Source: UBA1081 sp964443825 (GTDB taxonomy: Bacteria; Bacillota; Clostridia; Oscillospirales; Acutalibacteraceae). From it: a stretch of DNA of 29,899 bases. The stretch's first letter is position 1. Each line of letters begins with the position of its first letter. Positions 24,444 through 29,899 of the stretch are shown here, one piece after another. Below the pieces are notes generated by a model that had not been told where the DNA came from, ran no database searches, and was given only the letters and a program-made list of their open reading frames with translations. The DNA lies in assembly GCA_964443825.1 (NCBI GenBank), contig CAYUEV010000018.1:1-29899 (forward strand), written 5' to 3'. The translations under genes and the position numbers were made by a program.

Positions 24444-24454
24444 ATTTAATAAGC

Positions 24455-26011
24455 TTAGATTGCCATCATAATTCTTTCTATAGCGTCTAAAATAAAATCG
24501 ACAATATTGTTAATAGCGGTTATAATGTTTTCAAACAGCGATTTCGATTCTTCTGCTTGCTCAGGCGCTTTTAAGCCCTCGTTATGGTCGTTTTCCATAA
24601 ATTGCGGGAATTTTTCATTGGTAAAAACAGTCGGCTGACCGTCGTACAATATCGCCCAGTCTGTAAACTCAAGATAACTTAAGGTAAATTCCGGGTGAGA
24701 AAGTTCTTTAAAAAACCATGTGTACTCGGGGAAGGCGGCGCAAGACGCGTCGATTAAACCGTCGTCCGATAAGTGGTCATGACCGTCGTCGTTTACTTGT
24801 TTATAATTTTCGCCTAAAGTCTTGCCGAAAGGCGCGCAAGCCGCCCCCAAACTCATATATTTCGTGTCTATCAACATATCGGATTGAGTCGGTTCCAGAT
24901 CGTTTACGGGCGCTGTTGAAATTCCGTAGCCGGAGGCGATAACAAGTTTTATTCCTTTCGACACGGCCTTATTTAAAATTGACGTTACGTTATTTTGGAT
25001 ATTGTAGTGGTAATTATCGATTTTCTCAATAAGTTTTTTATACGAAGCGGCGTCGGGCAAAGTAGCCGCTTTCGCGTCCTCGTAAAATTCGTCCGGCACG
25101 AAAGACCATAAACCGGGACACGTGCCTAGCACGTCCCTTAAAGACTCCGCGAAAATTCTGTCGAATTGCTCGTCGAGCATTTTTTGGAAAGTATTTAAAA
25201 CGGAATCGGTAATGCCTGTTTCCTCTAAAACGGACAGCATAAGTCTCGTAAGTCTCCCTGAAAAATCGTCGCCCATAAGACCGTCCGCGAATTGAGAGAG
25301 AGCCGCGCTTTTGCCGGCCACGTTAATTTGCTTTGTAAAAACAGAGCCGATTATAGAAATGCCTTGGTAAGCGGGGGAGAGTATAACGAGGGAGTCGATC
25401 CCGTCGTAGCCGTAAACTTTAAGATAAGAAACGACTATCGCGGCGCCCTGGCTGTGACACACGAGTTTTACGTCGTCGTGACCCGTGAAATCTTTGATAT
25501 AATCGACGTAATTTTTAAGTTTCGCGGCGTTTTCAATGGGCGAAAGTCTCCAGTCCTGACGGAAAATAAATTCGCCGTAAGGAGCGCTTTCGTCGTCGTA
25601 CCTTCCCAATCTGTAATGAGTGATTTTGTGCGTGTCCTCTGTAGGATAGCTTGAGTACTCTTTGCTTATCGACACGTTATAAGCGGAATCGCCGTTTTTG
25701 TCGCAGGCGACTTTCCCCATAATGGTATCAAACGCGTCGATTACATTGTCGGCGAAATAGTCCGAGTCGTCCGTTAAAACGCCTAACACGGCTTTTGAAA
25801 GCGACGGGAGCGCTTTAATAACCGCGCTTCTGTCAGGCGGCATAACAGGTTCGGGAGAGTCGCTTTCAGGGTTTAAGTAAAGAGGATCGCCAAACCCAAC
25901 GACGTAGACCACGGGATCTATACCGCAGGAGCATGAGTTTTTAGCGTTCGACGCAAACGCAAACGAAAAAACCAAAACAATCGATAAAAAGACAGATAAA
26001 AACTTTTTCAT
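24455..26011 (-). CDS. Secreted alpha/beta-hydrolase (lipase/esterase-like), 518 aa
   Basis: Exported protein with a clear signal peptide (MKKFLSVFLSIVLVFSFAFA, cleavage near residue 22-24). The nucleophile elbow is VCHSQGAAIV with S187; the first Gly of GxSxG is replaced by Cys. A candidate catalytic His lies in DDGHDHLSDDGLID near residue 413, and an acid is likely in the preceding 200 residues. A helical insertion of about 150 residues between strand and acid looks like a lid. The architecture resembles lipases and LCAT-like acyltransferases. The C-terminal 45 residues are an acidic stretch and a hydrophobic amphipathic helix that might touch membranes. Substrate unknown. ATG 26011 has AAAGG about ten bases upstream. 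It is alone on its transcript. Confidence 0.75.
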   Translation of the reverse strand: MKKFLSVFLSIVLVFSFAFASNAKNSCSCGIDPVVYVVGFGDPLYLNPESDSPEPVMPPDRSAVIKALPSLSKAVLGVLTDDSDYFADNVIDAFDTIMGKVACDKNGDSAYNVSISKEYSSYPTEDTHKITHYRLGRYDDESAPYGEFIFRQDWRLSPIENAAKLKNYVDYIKDFTGHDDVKLVCHSQGAAIVVSYLKVYGYDGIDSLVILSPAYQGISIIGSVFTKQINVAGKSAALSQFADGLMGDDFSGRLTRLMLSVLEETGITDSVLNTFQKMLDEQFDRIFAESLRDVLGTCPGLWSFVPDEFYEDAKAATLPDAASYKKLIEKIDNYHYNIQNNVTSILNKAVSKGIKLVIASGYGISTAPVNDLEPTQSDMLIDTKYMSLGAACAPFGKTLGENYKQVNDDGHDHLSDDGLIDASCAAFPEYTWFFKELSHPEFTLSYLEFTDWAILYDGQPTVFTNEKFPQFMENDHNEGLKAPEQAEESKSLFENIITAINNIVDFILDAIERIMMAI

Positions 26012-26043
26012 AAAATCACAACCTTTATTTTAAGATTTAATTT

Positions 26044-26072
26044 TATCTAAAACCATTAAAATTTACAGGCAA
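26044..26072 (-). promoter_or_regulatory. Possible promoter of the secreted hydrolase
   Basis: Minus strand: TTGCCT (26067-26072), 17 bases, TAGATA (26044-26049). Only a moderate match, but correctly spaced and just after a terminator. Confidence 0.35.
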
Positions 26073-26083
26073 AGCTTTTAAGG

Positions 26084-26117
26084 AAAAAAGCCGCGGTATA
26101 ACGCCGCGACTTTTTTT
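26084..26117. terminator. Bidirectional-looking terminator
   Basis: CGCGG (26092-26096) and CCGCG (26104-26108), extended across one mismatch by AAAAAAG and CTTTTTT. In minus-strand reading it can end the proA-membrane-protein transcript, 204 bases past the last stop. Confidence 0.7.
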
Positions 26118-26320
26118 GGGGAAGAGAAAATAAAATGAAAAGGAATATTACGCTTGCTATGATTAAAGTATATATCGCTTGGTTTATAACTTTTGTACAG
26201 ATTTATGAATTTTTTATTAACAATTCATATTTAATACATTCGGTAAATAGTATTACGTAAAACGCTAAAACACTCGGCAGACGAGCCGTAATCATGGCGT
26301 TTTATAGGCGTTTAGAGGGC

Positions 26321-27457
26321 TTAGTATCTAAGCCTTCCGCCCAAAGTCGTGACTTCCGGCGCTTTAGGAGCGGTCGTAGTTTCTGTTACGGGTTCTGTGG
26401 CCGCCTGAGTCTCCGTTTCCGTCGTAGGCTCTTTGGCGTTCTCCACAACCTCTTCAAACGACACTATTTCGGGGATTGTGGAAGATACCGTTTGAATCGA
26501 AGTAACATAATAAGCCCCGGCGCTTTCGGTCAAAGTCACCTTCACTACTTTATCCGGCTCGGGAGCTATGAACCCGCCTTCGCCGTCCTGTCGCCAGGCG
26601 TCGCTTAAAAGAAAGTCCGCCGTTATAGACAGCCTTGAGCCGTCTTCTTTGACGTCTGTCACGCGGGCGGTGTAAACGGGCTGAATCGTCGTGACCGGGA
26701 TTTTATATACGTCTTGAGAACTGTCGTACTCAAAAGTACAGTTATACCCCTCGACAGTTTCAAACTGTAAAGACGACGCCGAGTCGCTCCCAAAGAAAGA
26801 CGCGTATGACTTCCTCACATCCTCGGACGGTATAATAAGGTAACCGCCTTGATAAGAATAAGCGTCCGGCGTGGACTCGTTATCAAGTATCTTCCATATG
26901 GCAATATTTAAAAGATCTTTTTGATCGGCTCTCGATATATCGTCAAACGGGTCGGGGTCGACGGCCGCCAAAGGTTTTAAATACTCGTTATACCTTGTAA
27001 ACTCCGTTTCCGTGTCGGTCGTTTTTTTAATGTAGTTTATACTGTTCCAAGCCGTTAAAAATACGCCTATAAGAGCGAAAATCAAAACGACAAGACCTAT
27101 TAAAAACGAAATTTTACTTGGGTATTTTTTGTTTCTCTCGTCTTTTTTCTTTTGTTTGCGCTTTTTTTTCTTTTGTTTTTCGGTTTCAGTCTCGCGTCTG
27201 CCGTTTTTTGTTTTAGCGACTTTTTTTACGTTTTCTTTTTTGTTTTCTATGTTGTGAACGTCAAAGGTTTCTTCATCGTCGTTTCTTAGAGATTTTTCTA
27301 AAGTTTCAAAATCTTTGTTTTTATCTTTATCGTCATCAAACAAAACGGGGTTCAAAGAACTAAAAGAACTGATTTTTATTCCGTCCTCCAAAAAGTTCTT
27401 TTTGTTTTCTTCCGGCTTTTTGTTTTCTTCGTTTATGTTAGGGTCTTTTTCGTCCAA
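26321..27457 (-). CDS. Unrecognised single-pass membrane protein, 378 aa
   Basis: I do not recognise a family. Residues 1-113 are hydrophilic and presumably cytoplasmic, with many acidic residues and then a strongly basic stretch (EKQKKKKRKQKKKDERNKK) just before one transmembrane helix near 115-136 (FLIGLVVLIFALIGVFLTAW). The positive-inside rule makes it type II, with about 240 residues outside. That part begins with a helical segment (DLLNIAIWKIL), contains a beta-rich core (YNCTFEYDSSQDVYKIPVTT) and ends in a Thr/Glu/Pro-rich tail of wall-spanning type (about 330-370). The start is TTG 27457, with GGGGAG nine bases upstream and no in-frame ATG nearby. It begins 17 bases after proA and shares its transcript. 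A cell-envelope or division role is possible but unsupported. Confidence 0.7.
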   Translation of the reverse strand: MDEKDPNINEENKKPEENKKNFLEDGIKISSFSSLNPVLFDDDKDKNKDFETLEKSLRNDDEETFDVHNIENKKENVKKVAKTKNGRRETETEKQKKKKRKQKKKDERNKKYPSKISFLIGLVVLIFALIGVFLTAWNSINYIKKTTDTETEFTRYNEYLKPLAAVDPDPFDDISRADQKDLLNIAIWKILDNESTPDAYSYQGGYLIIPSEDVRKSYASFFGSDSASSLQFETVEGYNCTFEYDSSQDVYKIPVTTIQPVYTARVTDVKEDGSRLSITADFLLSDAWRQDGEGGFIAPEPDKVVKVTLTESAGAYYVTSIQTVSSTIPEIVSFEEVVENAKEPTTETETQAATEPVTETTTAPKAPEVTTLGGRLRY

Positions 27458-27474
27458 AAATCACAGCTCCCCTT

Positions 27475-28731
27475 TTATTCTCTTATTTGACCGTTTCCGC
27501 GAATAATGTATTTATACGACGTGAGTTCGGGAAGACCGATAGGTCCTCTCGCGTGAAGTTTTTGATTTGATATGCCGATTTCAGCGCCGAAACCAAACTC
27601 CCCTCCGTCGGTAAATCTTGTGCTGGCGTTTACGTAAACGGCGGACGAATTGACGCTCTTTAAGAATTTTTCGGCGGTTTCGTAATTTTCAGTAACGATA
27701 CAATCGCTGTGATTCGTGCCGTATTTCGCGATATGCGCTATGGCTTCGTCTATATTGTTTACGATTTTTGCGGATATTTTGTAGTCTAGATACTCTGTTC
27801 CCCAGTCCTCCTCTTTAGCGGGCGTTACGTCGGGGAGAATGAGCCTCGTCGCCTCGTCGCCTATAATCTCCACGTTCTTTTTATCTAATTGTTCTTTTAT
27901 GGCGATTAAAGCTAACTCGGCTATATCCTTATGAATGAGGAGACTTTCGCAGGCGTTGCAGACGGATACTCGCGAAGTTTTAGCGTTAAAAACGATTTTG
28001 ACCGCCATATCTATATCCGCGTCTTTATCGATATATATGTGGCAGTTGCCCTCGCCTGTTCTGATAACGGGCACGGTGGAATTTTTTACGACAGATTGAA
28101 TTAAACCTCTGCCGCCCCTCGGGATTAAAACGTCTATGTATTCGTTTAATTTCATAAGATCGAGAGCCGTTTCCCTGTCCTGTTTTTCAACAAATTGAAC
28201 GCAGTCGCGAGGAAGATTCACTTCGTCTAAAGCGTCCCGCATTATATCGGATATTATCTTATTGGAATAAAAGGACTCCTTCCCGCCTCTTAACACGACG
28301 GCGTTGCCCGATTTTAAGCAGAGAGCCGCCGCGTCGGCGGTAACGTTAGGCCTCGACTCGTAAATCACGGCGATTACTCCTAAAGGCACTGTGATTTTAC
28401 TTATATTGAGCCCGTTGGGTCTTACGCCGCCTGACAGAACTCTCCCCACCGGGTCGGGGAGAGCTATGATCTCTAAAACGCCTTTTGAGATTTTTTCTAT
28501 TCTCTCTTTACTTAACATGAGCCTGTCTATCATATGGGCGGGGAGACCGTCGTCGCGGGCTTTTTCCATGTCTTTTTCGTTTTCTTTTATTATATCTTCC
28601 GCGTTTAATAAAATTTTATCGGATATATTTTTTAAAGCGAGATTTTTTAAATCGGAAGACGCCGCCGCAAGCCGCGTTTCGGCGATTTTAGCGTTTTCGC
28701 CCAATTTATTAAGATAAGGATTGCTTTCCAT
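27475..28731 (-). CDS. proA: Glutamate-5-semialdehyde dehydrogenase, 418 aa
   Basis: NADPH-dependent reduction of gamma-glutamyl phosphate to glutamate-5-semialdehyde, the second step of proline synthesis. ALDH-fold: the cofactor region is VIYESRPNVTADAAALCLKSGN and LRGGKE; IPRGGRGLI and the catalytic Cys in SVCNACESL (C258) are family signatures; the end includes FTDGGEFGFGAEIGIS and ARGPIGL. Full length. ATG 28731 has GAGGGG upstream. ProB is not adjacent, which differs from the common proBA pair; the following gene is instead an unknown membrane protein. Confidence 0.95.
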   Translation of the reverse strand: MESNPYLNKLGENAKIAETRLAAASSDLKNLALKNISDKILLNAEDIIKENEKDMEKARDDGLPAHMIDRLMLSKERIEKISKGVLEIIALPDPVGRVLSGGVRPNGLNISKITVPLGVIAVIYESRPNVTADAAALCLKSGNAVVLRGGKESFYSNKIISDIMRDALDEVNLPRDCVQFVEKQDRETALDLMKLNEYIDVLIPRGGRGLIQSVVKNSTVPVIRTGEGNCHIYIDKDADIDMAVKIVFNAKTSRVSVCNACESLLIHKDIAELALIAIKEQLDKKNVEIIGDEATRLILPDVTPAKEEDWGTEYLDYKISAKIVNNIDEAIAHIAKYGTNHSDCIVTENYETAEKFLKSVNSSAVYVNASTRFTDGGEFGFGAEIGISNQKLHARGPIGLPELTSYKYIIRGNGQIRE

Positions 28732-28760
28732 AATATATCCCCTCGTTCTCTTTTTTAATC

Positions 28761-28790
28761 ATTATATCACAACTCCGTCTTATTTTACAA
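28761..28790 (-). promoter_or_regulatory. proA promoter
   Basis: Minus strand: TTGTAA (28785-28790), 18 bases, TATAAT (28761-28766). It lies back to back with the yebC promoter. Confidence 0.55.
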
Positions 28791-28810
28791 GCGGATTTAA
28801 AAATAAACTG

Positions 28811-28840
28811 TTGACAAAAAGCGATATTTAGCGCTAAAAT
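28811..28840 (+). promoter_or_regulatory. yebC promoter with overlapping palindrome
   Basis: TTGACA (28811-28816), 18 bases, TAAAAT (28835-28840). The perfect 12-base palindrome TTTAGCGCTAAA (28827-28838) overlaps the -10 box and could be an operator. Confidence 0.6.
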
Positions 28841-28889
28841 GGGAATAAGTTTTTGCGCGTTCAATTTAAAATATAAAAGGTGATATTTT

Positions 28890-29636
28890 ATGTCAGGACA
28901 CTCCAAATGGAGCACTATAAAGAGAAAAAAAGAAAAGACGGATAACCAAAGAGCGAAAGTCTTTACTAAAATCGGAAGAGAAATAGCCGTCGCGGTGCGT
29001 TCCGGCGGTCCTGACCCCGCCGCGAACTCTAAATTAAAGGACGTTATAGCGAAAGCGAAGGCCGCGAACGTCCCTAACGACAATATCGACAGAATCATCA
29101 AAAAAGCCGCGGGCGACGCTAACGCCGATAATTATGAAGAATGCACATACGAAGGTTACGGCCCTTCCGGGATAGCCGTTATAGTCGAAACGCTGACCGA
29201 TAACAGAAACAGGACGGCGGGCGATATACGCCATTACTTTGATAAATACGGCGGGAATATGGGTCAGGCAGGCTCCGTTATGTTTATGTTTACAAGGCAG
29301 GGCAATATTGTGGTTGAAAAAGAAGGCGTAGACGAGGACGCTCTTCTTGAAAAGGCTCTCGACGCGGGAGCCGACGACCTTATAACCGACGAAGACGACG
29401 TTTACGAGGTTCGCTGTGATCCGTCGAACGTGAGCGGCGTGGCGGACGCTCTTCAGGCGGCGGGATATACGCCCATATCGGCCGAGGCCGAGTATATACC
29501 CGGAACGTATGTTAAACTTACGAATCCCGACGATATAAAAAATATGGGCAAAATGCTTGAGATGTTCGACGAAAACGACGACGTTCAAAACGTCTGGCAC
29601 AACTGGGAAAACGAGGAAGATTACGATAATATGTAG
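28890..29636 (+). CDS. yebC: YebC/PmpR/TACO1-family protein, 248 aa
   Basis: Widely conserved cytoplasmic protein, long annotated as a transcriptional regulator; more recent work on the family connects it with translation of difficult (proline-rich) stretches on the ribosome. The N-terminal signature MSGHSKWSTIKRKK is complete, followed by FTKIGREIAVAVR, then NVPNDNIDRIIKKA, YGPSGIAVIVETLTDNRNRT and GSVMFMFTRQG. It has three domains at the usual length of about 240-250. ATG 28890 has AAGGTG seven bases upstream. It is divergent from proA and appears monocistronic in the window. Confidence 0.95.
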   Translation: MSGHSKWSTIKRKKEKTDNQRAKVFTKIGREIAVAVRSGGPDPAANSKLKDVIAKAKAANVPNDNIDRIIKKAAGDANADNYEECTYEGYGPSGIAVIVETLTDNRNRTAGDIRHYFDKYGGNMGQAGSVMFMFTRQGNIVVEKEGVDEDALLEKALDAGADDLITDEDDVYEVRCDPSNVSGVADALQAAGYTPISAEAEYIPGTYVKLTNPDDIKNMGKMLEMFDENDDVQNVWHNWENEEDYDNM

Positions 29637-29899
29637 CTCGCCCTTGTAAAAACCGGTTTTGTCAAACCGATTCGATAAAATCTGAAAGGATACGCGGCGC
29701 AGAGTGCCTGGCGGATAGCGTTTAGCGCTTAGCAAAACAAATTAAAATTATGTCGTTTACTAACCGCTAAAAACTCGACAAACGCGGGCGAATTGATAAA
29801 TCAATGCGGGAACAATTCCGTATCATCAGCATTATTCGCCATTTGCTGCTAAAATATTTCTCGTTTTCTATAATAAATTTGTGTTATATGCCGAAATGA
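29637..29899. other. Downstream region without recognisable gene
   Basis: No supported gene in 263 bases. A 6-bp hairpin CGGTTT/AAACCG (29654-29659/29664-29669) follows yebC but lacks a T-run, and ATTGAT/ATCAAT (29792-29805) is a short inverted repeat. A TATAAT-like box near 29870 has no convincing -35. Confidence 0.5.

Larger units (their letters stand above)
24039..24454. other. AT-rich intergenic region, 416 bp
   Basis: Convergent gap between the redox cluster and the secreted hydrolase. It holds two terminators and otherwise nothing I can support as a gene. The AT-rich stretch 24040-24190 before the first terminator has no protein-like open frame. Confidence 0.7.

Noticed and set aside
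26259..26303. Inverted repeat AAAACGC/GCGTTTT downstream of the membrane-protein gene
   Set aside because: The stem is interrupted by a long unpaired stretch and has no T-run; the hairpin at 26084-26117 is a better terminator.
29654..29669. Hairpin after yebC as a terminator
   Set aside because: Stem of only 6 bp and no T-run on either strand.
29034..29735. 233-codon minus-strand frame opposite yebC
   Set aside because: Shadow of the conserved yebC frame; no ribosome site or recognisable domain.

Overview
The window looks like a contig from an uncultured anaerobic Firmicute, most likely a gut-type clostridium assembled from a metagenome. The evidence is a leucine T-box leader, a yybP-ykoY (Mn2+) riboswitch, a CsoR/CopA copper module, strong AGGAGG-like ribosome sites with frequent TTG starts, near-consensus TTGACA/TATAAT promoters, and enzyme types common in Clostridia (long-form LeuA, small LeuC/LeuD, a DUF1667-linked flavoenzyme cluster). 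One 100-N scaffold gap is present. I see no tRNA, rRNA, CRISPR array, phage or insertion-sequence gene. This is mostly core metabolism, and the interest lies in its regulatory architecture.

Layout. 23-2788 (-): a large GH63/MGH1-like glycoside hydrolase with a LacI-type operator upstream of a consensus promoter. 2886-5752 (-): csoR-copA, with the CsoR operator lying in the promoter spacer; CopA carries a second, C-terminal HMA domain that may also be made as a free CopZ-like chaperone. 5820-6480: a degraded, promoter-bearing region containing the scaffold gap. 6500-9437 (+): an Mn2+ riboswitch with a visible antiterminator/terminator switch, then a PMCA/SERCA-type P-type ATPase, ending in a bidirectional terminator.

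9491-20680 (-): the branched-chain amino acid block, transcribed leuA-leuC-leuD-leuB-ilvB-ilvN-ilvC-ilvD-DUF815 ATPase. A leucine-specific T-box (specifier CTC) controls leuA. Further promoters lie before ilvB and before ilvD, the latter bracketed by an 11-bp inverted repeat. Together these genes cover acetolactate synthesis, KARI, dihydroxy-acid dehydratase and the whole leucine branch; ilvA/ilvE are not in the window.

20820-24040 (+): a three-gene redox cluster (GlpA-like DAO flavoprotein with BFD-type Fe-S domain, GlpB-like FAD/NAD oxidoreductase, DUF1667 protein), probably an anaerobic glycerol-3-phosphate or related 2-hydroxyacid dehydrogenase. 24455-26011 (-): a secreted alpha/beta hydrolase. 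26321-28731 (-): proA followed by an unrecognised single-pass membrane protein. 28811-29636 (+): a YebC/PmpR-family gene, divergent from proA. Positions 29637-29899 hold no recognisable gene.
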